A stretch of 64,000 bases of DNA from JAKOUY01 sp037045185 (GCA_037045185.1 JBAOHQ010000014.1:372001-436000), one strand, 5' to 3'; positions 39,397 through 49,959 are shown, counted from the stretch's first letter. A program made the numbers and translations. Notes: generated from the sequence alone by a model not told the origin.

Positions 39397-42300
39397 ATGG
39401 CGCGGGATCGCCCGGACCGGACCCGCGCGAGGACCAACAGGGAAGACACGACAGGCTGCCGGCTGGCGGCCACTACCAGCATGGGCGGACACGGGATATG
39501 CAGCCCTGGCTGCCAGACTTCTCGACAATGGCTATGCCCCGCTGCCGATCCTGCCCGGAACAAAGCGCCCCTCCCCCAATCGCTGGGCCTCCGTTGGCAT
39601 CGATGAGGCGCAGATTGCGGAATGGTCAGCAACCTGGCCCACCGCGGGGATCGGCCTCAGGACCGGGCACCTCATTGCGATCGACATCGATATCGAGGAC
39701 CCTGAACTTGCGCACAGGATCAGCGCCGAGGCCGAGCGCCTTCTGGGGCCAACACTCGTTCGGGTCGGGCAATGGCCGCGCCGGTTGCTGATCTATCGGA
39801 CGGACATCGCCCTTTTCCAAGCGACGGGCCGGACCGGTCGAGGTTCTTGGCCTCGGCCAGCAATTCGTTGCCTTTGCTGTCCACCCCGGGACGGGGCGGC
39901 CCTATGAATGGGTGACCGGCGAGTCCCCGGCCGAAGTGCCGCTGCAGGATCTGCCCCTGGTTGACGCCGGACAGTTCGACCTTCTGCTTGCGGCGGTCAC
40001 CGCATTGACGGGCGCGAATGCCGAGCCGGGCCAGCGTGAAACGCGTTCTGGCAACAAGCCTCCCGGAACGACCGGGGGCGGCTGGCAGCGCGATGCGCGC
40101 GGTCTGGTGATCGATGGTCGCGATGCATGGTTGTCGTCGATCGTCTTCCACGCCGTGCATGACGCGCTGGACCGGGGGGCCGCGCTTGAGGCGGAAGCAC
40201 TGGCAATTCAGGTCTGGAACCGTTTTGAAGCCACAGCCGACCTGACGCGGGGGCGCCAGAACGGCTCCGGACCATGGAGCCATAGGGACGCGTACAGGAA
40301 AGTTACCGACAAGCTGCGCCTCGAGGCGTGCGGTCGACTGCCTGAACGCGCCACGATCAAGCCGGAACCGCCGCCCGCTCGAAGAGATGTTGCCCGCGGA
40401 CGACGCAAGGGCGCGGCTTGATGCGGCGATCGGGGCGGCGCTCGAGGCCGCATCCGACTGGTGGACGGGAGACCGCTCCGGAAAACGGCCCGTCGCCGGT
40501 ATCCGCGCCACGCGTCGGCCTCGGCAAGAGCGGCTATCTCCCGAACGAGGATTGCCGCTTGGCAGGCCGAAATGCGAGGCCGGGGATTGCCGCACCGGGT
40601 CCTGGTCGTGACGCCGTCGCATACGCTTGCCGAAGAGGCTGCCGCGGCCTGGCGGAAGAGCATCGCGGGGCCGGTGGCCGTGCTACGCGGCTATGACGGC
40701 AAGGACCCGGTGACCTGGAAAGCCGATGTGCCGGGATCACCGATATGGTTCAGGCTGGCAATCGCCGTCGGGGCTTCGAGCGTCGGCAAATCCGTCTGCC
40801 TGCAGTTCGCGAGCAGTGGTCCTGCCACGCATTCACGCCTGGCTGCCTGAAGCAGGAGAACCAGCGCGACGTCGCCCGAGGCCGACGTGGTGCTCGCACC
40901 CTATGACGTGCTTCTTCACCGGCCTCGCCTCGGGCACCGAGCCCTTCGGTCTGATCGTGATCGACGAGGGCTGCTGGCAGAGGTCGAGCGAGGATGTCGC
41001 ACTGCCGCCGATCGTGAAGATGGCTTCGGCCGAGGCAGTCGACGCGGCGTTGACGGCGATGATCCCGGTGGCCGCCGAGCCGGCAGGCCGACTCTGTCCG
41101 CATTGCGGCACCGCCTTGGCGACCGACGCTTTGCGAAACAATCCGGGTCGAGACATCCTGCCGGAAGCACCCTGCGACACAGGTGGCCTCACGCTGTCGC
41201 GACTGCACCGACGGCCGCGGCACTCGAGACGAGCCTAGTGCAGGTCGCGGACATTTATCCGGGCATGCCGGCCCGGGCCCGCCGCAGGAGGCCACGGCCG
41301 ACGGTGCGGCGCAACGTGATCCTGCGACGCATCGGCCAGTCTCTGGCGAGGCACTGGCGCTGATCCTCGAAGGCGATGCCAGGGGCACCGGTCGTATCGA
41401 TCGCGGCGGCGACGCCCGAACACGGGACCGGCGCGCATCGGGTGACCCTGCACGGACGCAAGACCCTCGTCGATACTCTGGCCGGCATTCCGATCCTGCA
41501 CCTCGACGCCACCCTGCGGCAGGCCTGATGCTGGACCTGCTTCCTCCCCGGGACGGCCGTAACCGTGATCGAGGCAGTGCAGCCGCATCAGCGCCTGACC
41601 CTGGTCAGCGGCGGCTTCGGCAAGACCTCGATCTGTGCCGAATGCCGCGTGTCGCGCCCGACGAACTGGCACGCCGCCGCAATCGCCTGCAGGAATGTGT
41701 CGATCACGTTCGCTGGCAAGCGCTCCGCGTCGCGCCGCGCCGGGCTCTTGTCGTGACCTACATGGCGATCGAGAAGGCCTTCGCCGGCATTCCAGGTGTC
41801 GAAACGGCGCATTTCAATGCGATTGCCGGGTTGGACCGGTACGGCGACGTCGGGTTGCTGATGGTCATCGGGCGACCGCTGCCCTCGACGGCCGACCTCG
41901 CCTCGCCCATGCGCAAGTCTCTTCGGTCACTCTGCCACAGGGCTGCTACCACACGGATATCGGCGCGGTTCATCTGCGCGACGAGCCGGCATGCGCGATC
42001 ATCAAGACGCTGACCCACGTCGACCCGGATGCTGAACTGTTGCGCGCGGCCATCTGCGATGACGAGGTAATTCAGGCGATCGGGCGGGGCCGCGGGGTCA
42101 ACCGGACAGACCAGAACCCGCTTGAAGTGCAGGTGCTGGCGGATGTGGCCCTGCCGCTGATCCATGACCGCGTGCTGGCCTGGGAAACGGTCAAGCCCGG
42201 ACCTGTTCCAGCGCATGCTGCTGGCCGGCCTGGCGGTGGACAGCCCCGCTGATGCGGCGGCGATGCATCCCGATCTCTTCCGCGAACGTCGAGCAGGCCG

Positions 42301-42516
42301 AAGAAGGCTCTCGCAGCGCGGGGTATTTGGGGGACATTTCCCTATAGATAACTCTTATAGGGAATTGTCGCTTAAATCGGCGGCCTACCGTCGCCCAGGC
42401 CGCGGGCGGTCCTGGCAGCGTGCATGGTGGATCGAGCGGCATCGGAAGACGACGCCCGGAAGATACTTGAACAATCCCTGGGGTCGGTCGCCGATTGGCG
42501 TCCTGACCCTGGATGA
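39397..42516 (+). CDS. bifunctional DNA primase/polymerase-helicase, frame-broken
   Basis: After a short basic lead, the prim-pol domain appears (YAALAARLLDNGYAPLPILP, WPTAGIGLRTGHLIAIDIDI, which carries the catalytic DxD; VGQWPRRLLIYRTD). A helicase part follows with a P-loop ATVGLGKS, LVVTPSHTLAEEAAAAWRK, and Walker B FGLIVIDEGCW. A Cys-rich spot (CPHCGTALA) and the C-terminal LKSAAYRRPGRGRSWQRAWW and EDDARKILEQSLGSVADW complete it, with a stop at 42514-42516. Numerous one-base breaks. It would prime and unwind DNA for replication of the mobile element. Confidence 0.75.
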
Positions 42517-42717
42517 TCTCAGGCGCCAGCAAGTCCGGCGCCCGGTAACATTGCCTCCGACGGGTCGGCAATTGCCGAAGGTTCCCTTCGGCCACGGGCG
42601 GCGCATTCCGTTGGCAGAACTGACTTTTATGCGAGCCGGTTGGGAACGTCGCATTTGCTATTGTGCGGGTCGCACGCCGCGTCTTAGCTTTGTTAACCTT
42701 TCCAGAAGGGGGCGAGT

Positions 42718-44067
42718 ATGAGGGAAGAGCGTAGCCGGAAGATTTCCGACAGGGAGTCGCGTGGCCTCCGGCAGGCAAAAGAGATCGAGGGGCATCTGAC
42801 GGCGCTGGACAGTTTCGCGCCCATGGCGCTCGGCGTGCTCGCGGTCGCATCTGGCATCTACACATATCTCGGAGTGCGCGCGCAACTTGACGGGTCGGGC
42901 GCACTGACCTTCTTCGCTGCCGTCGCCTATTCACTGGCTGTTTCCGTCGCGATCTTCGTGTTCTGGAGCTACATGCTGCGGCTGACCCCAGCCATGCGGA
43001 CGGCGCGCGCGCGGCTTGGTATGCTTCTGTCCATGGGCGTCGGGTCCTTTGCCATCATCGCGATGTCGTCCTGGCTGAACGCGGCGGCGCTGGCAGGATC
43101 AGCGGCAGTCGAACAGCACCTGGCGCTGACTGTCAGAGACTATCAGATCGAACTGGAACAGGCGAACCGTGTGGCCGTTGCCGGTCAGGGACTCCACCTC
43201 GATGTAAGCCGCGCGAGACAGGCTTTCCAGGATCTGTCGATCCAGGAAGCAGACGGCAATCTCTCGGGGGCCTCGGGGCGTGGCGCAGTGTTCCGGGTCC
43301 TGACGTCGAAGGGCGATGAACTTGCCGCACTTGCGGCCCAGATCGAGGCCCAAGGCCCGCTTATCGATGCGGCATTTTCGGAAGGAAACGAAATCCTGTC
43401 GCGCATGCGGGCCCTCACGGCCGCTGCTGGTCCCGTGAGCGAGAGGTCGGTGGTTTTCGCCGAGGAGTCGGTCCGTCTGGCTGGGGTGATCGCCCGGCTC
43501 CGCCAACTGTCGGTTGCGCCCGTGGTTGATCGGGCTGCGCGTGATCTGGCGGCATCGGTGGTTCTGCCCGATCTCGACGGCTCTAGCGATACCATTCGCG
43601 GCGCCCAGCAAACGACGATTGAATCCGTGCTGCAGCTCTTGGGGCAACGGGCTGAATCCCTGCAGAATGCAGCGCAGGCGGTCATGTCACTTCCTGCAGC
43701 GGAAGAGACGACCTATCAGCCAATATCCTCGGCTGATGCAGTGCTTCGCTACGCCGGTGACTTTATCCCATCCTGGGCTGGGGCAATTGCGATCGACCTG
43801 CTGCCCGCAGTTCTGGTCTTCGTGATGATGGTGGCGCAGTCCGCTATCCGGGAAGATCGGGGCGAGGTCGCCGCACAGGAAACAATGACCTTGAGTGAAA
43901 TGCGAGCTGCCTTGGTTGCGTTCAGGGAATTGGAAACCGCTGGCCTCGGCACTGAAAGACCGGCTGTCGAGGCAAAGTCACACACCACGGAGGACGCTGC
44001 GCCGACTGTCGAGGGCGATGACGGCCATGACAGAATTGCCCATATCGAACGCGGAGCCCGCAAGTGA
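42718..44067 (+). CDS. uncharacterised four-helix membrane protein with large soluble domain
   Basis: This intact 449-residue frame starts after AGAAGGGGG. Helices are at about residues 36-54 (APMALGVLAVASGIYTYLG), 62-86 (ALTFFAAVAYSLAVSVAIFV), 100-118 (MLLSMGVGSFAIIAMSSWL) and 360-382 (AGAIAIDLLPAVLVFVMMVA). Between helices 3 and 4 lies ~230 residues of mostly helical sequence (VRDYQIELEQANRVAVAGQG), predicted on one face of the membrane, followed by a ~65-residue acidic tail. No family recognised. It overlaps the next gene by GTGA. The lack of breaks contrasts with the flanking genes. Confidence 0.85.
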   Translation: MREERSRKISDRESRGLRQAKEIEGHLTALDSFAPMALGVLAVASGIYTYLGVRAQLDGSGALTFFAAVAYSLAVSVAIFVFWSYMLRLTPAMRTARARLGMLLSMGVGSFAIIAMSSWLNAAALAGSAAVEQHLALTVRDYQIELEQANRVAVAGQGLHLDVSRARQAFQDLSIQEADGNLSGASGRGAVFRVLTSKGDELAALAAQIEAQGPLIDAAFSEGNEILSRMRALTAAAGPVSERSVVFAEESVRLAGVIARLRQLSVAPVVDRAARDLAASVVLPDLDGSSDTIRGAQQTTIESVLQLLGQRAESLQNAAQAVMSLPAAEETTYQPISSADAVLRYAGDFIPSWAGAIAIDLLPAVLVFVMMVAQSAIREDRGEVAAQETMTLSEMRAALVAFRELETAGLGTERPAVEAKSHTTEDAAPTVEGDDGHDRIAHIERGARK

Positions 44068-44862
44068 ATGTGCCGCTCACGCCGGTCCTGACCGGAAAGT
44101 TCTGGAGCGGCGCGAAGATGCTGAAGCTGCTCTTTGCCGCGCAATGCAGCCTCGGCGTGTTCATCATTCTGGCCGATCTGCCAAATGGGCTGTTCGGCGG
44201 AACCACTGGCTCCACTCCGCCTGCGCCTGCCTTGGATGTCCCGATCGCCCCCGGTAACCAGACGCGTCGGTTCGAGCCTGATCATATCCTGCGCGACCTG
44301 CCAGCCGACAGACGGCTTCCTGATACGGAAACCGTGCCGTCCCGTCTGATGTTTTCTGACACAGGCTTGGATGGCACTGTTCTGCTGAATGGCACGATCG
44401 AAACCGGGGATGCAAAGCGCTTCGAAGAATGGCTCGCATCGCGACCCGAGGCGCCAACGACGATTGCACTGAATTCCCCCGGCGGCGACGTCGCCGACGC
44501 TCTTGGAGATTGGCAGATTGATCCGGAGCAAGAGGCTTCGGAACCGTCCTGGAGCCAAAGGCGATCTGCCTGTCGGCCTGTCCCTATGTGCTTGCCGGGG
44601 GGGTGGAACGCGTAGTCTCCGACGGCAGGCCTTTGTCGGCGTCCACCAGCACTATTTCGGGGAGAACACCTACCTCCCTGCCTTTCTTTTGGTGTCCGAC
44701 ATTCAGGTGGGCCACGGCGAAGTCATGGTCTTCCTTCAGGAGATGGGGATTGATCCGATGGTGATGGCCAAGGCGCTCGTCACACCTCCCGACGACATCT
44801 ACCTTGCTGGTGCCGGAAGAACTTGGAAGGGTTCAAGCCTGGCGACCAGCCTGACAGACTGA
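44064..44862 (+). CDS. membrane-anchored ClpP/crotonase-fold (COG3904-like) serine protease-like protein
   Basis: GTG start: a single N-terminal helix (MLKLLFAAQCSLGVFIILAD), a Pro-rich linker, then the fold: GLDGTVLLNGTIETGDAKRF, TIALNSPGGDVADAL (oxyanion-type NSPGG), IGRLIR, and in another frame GFGTVLEPKAICLSACPYVL (putative nucleophile Ser in CLSAC), AGGVERVV, then AFVGVHQHYFGENTYL (candidate catalytic His) and EVMVFLQEMGIDPMVM. The active-site order matches ClpP/SppA-like periplasmic proteins. Breaks near 44505, 44545 and 44625. It is translationally coupled to the membrane protein upstream. The 3' end is approximate. Confidence 0.75.
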
Positions 44863-45040
44863 ATATCGCCGGCACCGCGACCTTTGAGCCAGCAGCTGTC
44901 CATCCCATGTCGCTCGCTGTCATGATTCGTCATTTATTGACGATGATTACAACTATCTTAACCTGTCGTGGTATCCTTCCCGCGAGCCCCCTTGAAGGAG
45001 CCGCATCTGTCGCGGTCGAGGGGGGGCATGGGCGGCGGAT

Positions 45041-46334
45041 ATGGACGGCGGACGGACCCTTGCCCTCGACTACCGCCCGATCGGCGACCTGATCCCCTAC
45101 GCGCGGAATGCCCGGACCCATTCGGAGGCGCAGGTGGCGCTGATCGCCGGCTCGATCCGGGAATACGGCTTCACCAATCCGGTGCTGGTCGACGGCGACG
45201 AACGGCATCATCGCCGGCCATGGCCGGGTGCTGGCGGCGCGCAAGCTTGGGCTGGCGACGGTGCCGGTGATCGAGCTTGCCCATCTGAGCGAGGCGCAGA
45301 AGCGGGCCTATGTGCTGGCCGACAACAAGCTGGCCGAAGCAGGCGGGCTGGGACAGGGACCTGCTGGCGCTGGAACTGGGCGATCTGCGCGACATGGCGG
45401 TGGACCTGGCAAGCCTCGGCTTCGAGGCCGGGGAGACTGGATGCGCTGCTGAACGCGGGCGGCGCCGATCCTCGGGATGACGATGTCCCCGAGCCGCCGC
45501 GCGACGCCGGTCTCGCGGCCGGGCGATCTGTGGATCCTCGGGCGGCCATCGGCTGCTCTGCGGCGATGCCACCGATGCCGGCGACGGTGGCGCCGGCTGC
45601 TGGACGGCGTGCGGCCGCATGCTGATGGTGACCGATCCGCCCTATGGCGTGGACTACGACCCGCGCCTGGCGCGAACCAGGACGGGTCGCGCTCCAGACG
45701 GACCAAGGCGCAGCGGGCAAGGTGCTGAATCGACGACCGGCGCCGACTGGCGCGAGGCCTGGGCGCTGTTCCCCGGGGATGTCGCCTATGTCTGGCACGG
45801 GGCGCTGCACGCCGATCACGCGTGGCCGAGAGCCTGCATGGCCAAGCCGGTCTTTGCGATCCGCAGCCAGATCATCTGGGCCAAGGAGCGGCTGGTGCTC
45901 TGACCGCGGGCGACTATCACTGGCAGCACGAACCCTGCTGGTCATGCGGTGCGCGACGAAGGCCAGCCGGTCACTGGCGCGGGAGACCGCAGGCAGACGA
46001 CGGTCTGGGACGATCGCCAGCCGGCGACCAGGATGCGCGCCACCGTCCATGGCACCCAGAAGCCGGTCGAATGCATGCGGCGTCCGATGCGTCAACAACT
46101 CCTGCCCGCGGCCAGGCGGTGCTATGAGCCGTTCTGCGGCATCGGGCACGCACGATCATCGCGGCACGAGACCGGCCGGACGGCAGTGCTTCGCGATGGA
46201 GCTCGACCCGGTCCTACGTCGATGTGGCGGTCGAGCGCTGGCAGGCGGGGACCGGCCGTGACGCGCTGCTGGAGGGCGACGGGCGCAGCTTTGCGGCGGT
46301 GAAGGCCGAGCGTCTGGCGGAGGGCACGACATGA
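45041..46334 (+). CDS. ParB-like nuclease domain + DNA methyltransferase (phage type)
   Basis: MDGGRTLALDYRPIGDLIPY, NARTHSEAQVALIAGSIREY, GFTNPVLVDGD, then IIAGHGRVLAARKLGLATVP form the ParB/sulfiredoxin domain. The methyltransferase shows MVTDPPYGVDYDP (motif IV), WHGALHADHVAES, WQHEPCWYAVR, KPVECMRRPM and the SAM-binding YEPFCGSGTT. Such fusions are common in prophages and mark the phage-like side of this block. Breaks near 45200, 45345, 45435, 45535, 45690, 45830 and 46150. The stop overlaps the next ATG. Confidence 0.85.
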
Positions 46335-46783
46335 TGGGACGACCGGCAGTGCTGCTGAGCGAGGCGCAGCGGGCCGAGGTGGAAACGCTGGCCGCGGTGC
46401 TGAATGCCGAGCAGATCGCCGACTTCCTCGGCATCGGCCGGACCACCTTCTTCGCGCTGCTGAACCGCGATCCGGAACTTTGCGAACGCTACAGAAGGGG
46501 CAAGGCCCGGGCGGTGGGGGCGGTGGCGCAGAGCCTGGTGACCAGCGCGCGGGCCGGCAATGTCACCGCGATGATCTTCTTTCTGAAGACGCAGGGCGGC
46601 TGGCGGGAGACCCTGCAGGTGGCCCCGGCAGCGCCCGAGCCGCCGGATCAGCTCGACCTGACGCAGTTGAGTGACGAGGAACTCGCGGGGCTGCATGAAC
46701 ATGCCCGGCGGCTTCTGGAGGCACAGGCTGCGACGCTGGAGGCCAGGAGGGGAAAGTCGGATGAGCGCTGGTCAGTCGCGTGA
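46331..46783 (+). CDS. phage terminase small-subunit-like HTH protein
   Basis: MMGRPAVLLSEAQRAEVETL, then the HTH ADFLGIGRTTFFALLNRDPE, AVGAVAQSLVTSARAGNVTA and FFLKTQGGWRETLQ. The HTH followed by a helical oligomerisation segment and 'FFLKTQGGW' is typical of small terminase or Nu1-like phage packaging proteins. 150 aa, intact. Confidence 0.7.
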   Translation: MMGRPAVLLSEAQRAEVETLAAVLNAEQIADFLGIGRTTFFALLNRDPELCERYRRGKARAVGAVAQSLVTSARAGNVTAMIFFLKTQGGWRETLQVAPAAPEPPDQLDLTQLSDEELAGLHEHARRLLEAQAATLEARRGKSDERWSVA

Positions 46784-46988
46784 AGCCTCGCTGCTGGAGG
46801 TCGTCGCCGGCACGGGGACGGGCTTCCTGCTGTCGCTCTGGGTGCAGCGGCTGCTGTTCCCGGCCCTGGGGCATGATCTCGTGCTGTCCGAGAACCTGCT
46901 GGTCTCGACGGTGTTCACCGCCCTGTCGCTGCTGCGCGGCTATGGGGTGCGCCGGCTCTTCAACGCCCTTCGGGACCGGCTGCCATGA
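46761..46988 (+). CDS. DUF7220-like small membrane protein
   Basis: MSAGQSREASLLEVVAGTGT, then GFLLSLWVQRLLFPALG and LLVSTVFTALSLLRGYGVRR predict two membrane helices. Similar small proteins sit near terminase genes in alphaproteobacterial phages. It overlaps genes on both sides by a few bases. Confidence 0.65.
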   Translation: MSAGQSREASLLEVVAGTGTGFLLSLWVQRLLFPALGHDLVLSENLLVSTVFTALSLLRGYGVRRLFNALRDRLP

Positions 46989-47563
46989 GCGGCCCGCCCC
47001 GCAAGCCGAGCGCCTGGCGCCGGGCCGAGGGCAACCGCGGCAAGCGGGCCTGGAACCATGCCGAGCCGGTGCCGCCGAAGGATCTGCCGCGCTGCCCCTC
47101 GCATCTCGGCACCGAGGCGCGCAGGGAGTGGCGGCGGCTGGTCGGGGTGCTGCATGACATGGGGGTGATCACGGCGATCGACCGGGCGGTGCTGGCCGCC
47201 TATTGCCAGGCCTGGGGCCGCTGGGTGGAGGCGGAGACCAAGCTGAAGGAGACGCCGCTCTTGATCCGCACGCCCTCGGGCTATGTGCAGCAATCGCCCT
47301 GGCTGTCGGTGGCCAACCGGCAGATGGAACTGATGGGGCGCTACATGGCCGAGATCGGGCTGACCCCGGCGGCGCGCTCGCGCATCGTCGTGCAGGGCCT
47401 CGCGTCCGAACCGGAGCCGGTGACCAAGATCCAGATCGTGATGGTCGGCAAGGACGAGAATGGCAACATCGTCGAGCGCCCCCTGGACGGGAGCCGCGAT
47501 GACTACGAGAGCTTTGGCCGGCCCGGCGAGACGCGACAGCTGGTGTTGAACAAGGATCTCTGA
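46985..47563 (+). CDS. P27-family phage terminase small subunit
   Basis: The start overlaps the previous stop (ATGA). MSGPPRKPSAWRRAEGNRGK, then PSHLGTEARREWRRLVGVLH, DRAVLAAYCQAWGRWVEAE, PSGYVQQSPWLSVANRQMEL and YMAEIGLTPAARSRIVV is the P27 pattern. It recognises the packaging site for a large terminase; no large subunit is present in the window. 192 aa, intact. Confidence 0.8.
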   Translation: MSGPPRKPSAWRRAEGNRGKRAWNHAEPVPPKDLPRCPSHLGTEARREWRRLVGVLHDMGVITAIDRAVLAAYCQAWGRWVEAETKLKETPLLIRTPSGYVQQSPWLSVANRQMELMGRYMAEIGLTPAARSRIVVQGLASEPEPVTKIQIVMVGKDENGNIVERPLDGSRDDYESFGRPGETRQLVLNKDL

Positions 47564-47675
47564 TCGATGGCTTGACTGCCGGCACCTGTCACGGCCTGTA
47601 CGGAGCTGCGCAACGAACGTTACGCAGGTCTGCACGGGGGCAGGATATGGATGGCATGGCGGTGCAGAGCGGCTG

Positions 47676-48342
47676 GTGGCCTATGAGCGGGTGTCGACGG
47701 CGCGGCAGGGGCTGTCGGGGCTCGGGCTCGAGGCGCAGCGCAAGGCAATCGGCGATTTTGCGTCTGCCCGTGGCGCCGAGGTGCTGGCGCGGTTCACCGA
47801 AGTGGAGAGCGGGCGCAAGGCCGACCGTCCGGAACTGGCCCGGGCGCTGCATCTGGCGAAGGTCACCGGCGCCACGCTGGTGATCGCCAGGCTGGACCGG
47901 CTCTCGCGCAATGCGGCCTTCCTGCTGGCGCTCAGGGACAGCGGGGTGAGGTTCCTGGCCTGCGACATGCCGCAGGCCAATGACCTGACCGTGGGCGTGA
48001 TGGCGCTGGTGGCGGAGGCCGAGCGCGAGGCGATCTCGCGGCGGACGAAGGAGGCCCTTGCCGCGGCCCGGTCCCGCGGGGTGCGGCTCGGCAACCCGAA
48101 CGGCGCGGCAAGCCTGCGGCGGGCCGGCAAGGGCGGGGCCGCGCTCCGTGCCGCCGTCACCGCCAATGCCGACAGCTTCGCCCGAGACCTCGCCCCCGTC
48201 ATCGCGGATATCCGGGCCGGCGGCGCGACCTCGCTCAGGGCCATCGCCGCCGAACTCACCGCCAGAGGCATCAGGACACGGCGCGGTGGGAAGTGGCAGG
48301 TGTCGCAACGTCAAGGCCCTGCTGCGGCGGCTGGTGGGCTGA
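47676..48342 (+). CDS. resolvase-type serine recombinase
   Basis: VAYERVSTARQGLSGLGLEA carries the catalytic Ser loop; TLVIARLDRLSRNAAFLLAL and LTVGVMALVAEAEREAISRR are conserved resolvase/invertase helices, and the C-terminal HTH (SLRAIAAELTARGIRTRRGG) is followed by a shifted end NVKALLRRLVG. It catalyses resolution or inversion at short sites. The 5' region (47640-47676) may hold missing N-terminal residues. One break near 48302. Confidence 0.85.
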
Positions 48343-49016
48343 GGGCACGGCAAAGGGGGCCCCTCAAGGCGCCGGTACGATCTACCGCCACGACACATAC
48401 CGCGCCGAGAACATAGCTGTCATCGGTGTCGGGCCAGACATCCCAGTCCGGATCGCCCCAGACCCTCCAAGGCTCTACAGGACCATCCCCCGGGAAGGGA
48501 TCTTTCTCGGGTGCGAGTTCGCGCGTTGTCAGGGCCTCGGCGTAGGTCTGGCTGCCATCAGGGTTGATCAGATAGTGAAGCGGCCCCGGGGGATTGTGGA
48601 CCAGCCATTCCTCTACGACGACGCCCCTCTCGATGATGAACATCCGGTCGCGCTCGTATTGGCTGGCGAAGCCGGCATGGACATAGTTGCGCAGGCGCCC
48701 CTCCGGGCAACGAAGCGCGCCGCTGACCCAGGTCGCCGGTTTCGGGAACGGCCCGCGCGGAAACAGCGTCTTGAGCGTGACCTCCTGCGGCCCCCCGTCG
48801 GTCTGAACGAGGCCGTCCTCGATCCCGGTCAGGAACAGGCGTTGGTTGAGGATTTCCCAGGTTGCGACGTAGCCCCGCCAGTTGGCGGTGCTGAGCCGGA
48901 GGAACTTCAGGTCGCCGCGCCTTCGGCCGGCGCCTCAGGCAGTCTTCAAGCGGAGTGGCGCAAAGGTCGAGAATGCGGCCGTGATGGATCAGCCGGTCAG
49001 GCATCTGGGCAGTCAT
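48311..49016 (-). CDS. conserved hypothetical protein, frame-broken
   Basis: MTAQMPDRLIHHGRILDLCA, STANWRGYVATWEI, LRNYVHAGFASQYERDRMFI and IERGVVVEEWLVHNPPG. This looks like an uncharacterised family seen in Rhodobacterales; I cannot assign a function. It converges on the resolvase and overlaps its 3' end. Breaks near 48900, 48800 and 48660. The C-terminal ~40 residues may be spurious. Confidence 0.6.
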
Positions 49017-49209
49017 GGGGGCTCCGTTGCAGCTGCGCAGAGAGCGTTGCGCATGGCTGGATTACTACCATGAACAGGCCCTGCCGTGCAAATCGACGGC
49101 CTCGCAACATACTGGAATCATTCATGTAATATGGATATTTTTTCTGCATCTCGGGGTCGGACCGTCCGGCGCAAATCACCGCCGGATTAGTTCGCGCTGA
49201 ACAACGCCC

Positions 49210-49377
49210 TCAGGCTGCGGTGAACCACTTGCGCAACGGATTTGGGCTTGTTTGGGCAGCGAGGAAGGCGGCGGCGATCCAGGTAAGCCAAACCCTGAGG
49301 TAGGCTAGGATCTTGCGGATGTTGTGGCCGCATGCGCAGAGCATGGCAAAGATGGCATCACCGAAGTGGTCCATCAA
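49210..49377 (-). pseudogene. C-terminal fragment of an IS5-like transposase
   Basis: GDAIFAMLCACGHNIRKILA, YLRVWLTWIAAAFLAAQ, ending PLRKWFTAA and a stop at 49210-49212. 'AxxxAxGxNIRKIL' near the end is typical of IS5-group transposase C-termini. No other part of the element is visible nearby. Confidence 0.55.
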
Positions 49378-49524
49378 TGACGGCCCTACTTTCCGACTTC
49401 ATATCCGCCCGTATAAGAAGATAGAGTTCTTCGCCGGGAACCAGTTGATCCAGACGGACGGGTGCCGATGATCCGCTGGGAATCGCGTGAGGTTGCAGAA
49501 TCGACGGCGGTGCGAGGGTGGAGC

Positions 49525-49719
49525 ATGGCGAGCAAAACGAGACCTCCCCGTGAACAGGCTGCCCGTGCCCTGTGCAAGCTGGACAGCAACCCGCCCGACA
49601 TCAACTTCGGCGGCGAGCCGATGTGGCACAGCTACCTGCCGCAGGTGGATGTCGTGCTGCGCGTGGTCCTCGGCGATGATGCCTGGGCGGCCATGGTCGA
49701 GGCGGAGAGGGGTGGGTGA
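49525..49719 (+). CDS. small conserved hypothetical protein
   Basis: MASKTRPPREQAARALCKLD, then NPPDINFGGEPMWHSYLPQV and VVLGDDAWAAMVEAERGG. The 64-residue frame is intact and shares its stop region with the next GTG. Family not recognised beyond general Rhodobacterales occurrence. Confidence 0.6.
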   Translation: MASKTRPPREQAARALCKLDSNPPDINFGGEPMWHSYLPQVDVVLRVVLGDDAWAAMVEAERGG

Positions 49720-49940
49720 AGCGCTATGCTACGGCATTCGGCTTCATGACCCGCAAGGCCGCGAAGGCCGCACTTGATGACATGATCCGCGCAGGAGAGG
49801 TCCGCAAGGGGGAGAAGCCGCTGATCGAGCCATACGAGACGCACACGGCGTCATCACTCGCCCAAGGGCCGGAGCCGGTTCGCCGCTACTGCATCACGCT
49901 TCTGGAGACACGGCGACGGGCGCGGCCGGCTGCGACGTAA
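49716..49940 (+). CDS. small hypothetical protein
   Basis: GTG start at 49716 (GTGA overlap with the upstream stop): MKRYATAFGFMTRKAAKAAL, DDMIRAGEVRKGEKPLIEPY. The HTH-like helices are weak. Probably co-transcribed with the preceding gene. Confidence 0.55.
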   Translation: MKRYATAFGFMTRKAAKAALDDMIRAGEVRKGEKPLIEPYETHTASSLAQGPEPVRRYCITLLETRRRARPAAT

Positions 49941-49959
49941 CGGCGGCGGGCAGAGGCGG

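Noticed and set aside
42338..42364. perfect 9-bp inverted repeat TTCCCTATA / TATAGGGAA, considered as an origin or operator
   Set aside because: It lies within the coding end of the primase (HFPIDNSYRELSLKSAAY is family-like coding), and no iterated copies are nearby. A chance palindrome is the simpler reading, although a regulatory role is not excluded.
48311..49016. SRAP/YedK identity for the minus-strand gene
   Set aside because: It lacks an N-terminal Met-Cys and other SRAP blocks; the true SRAP gene is at 50574.
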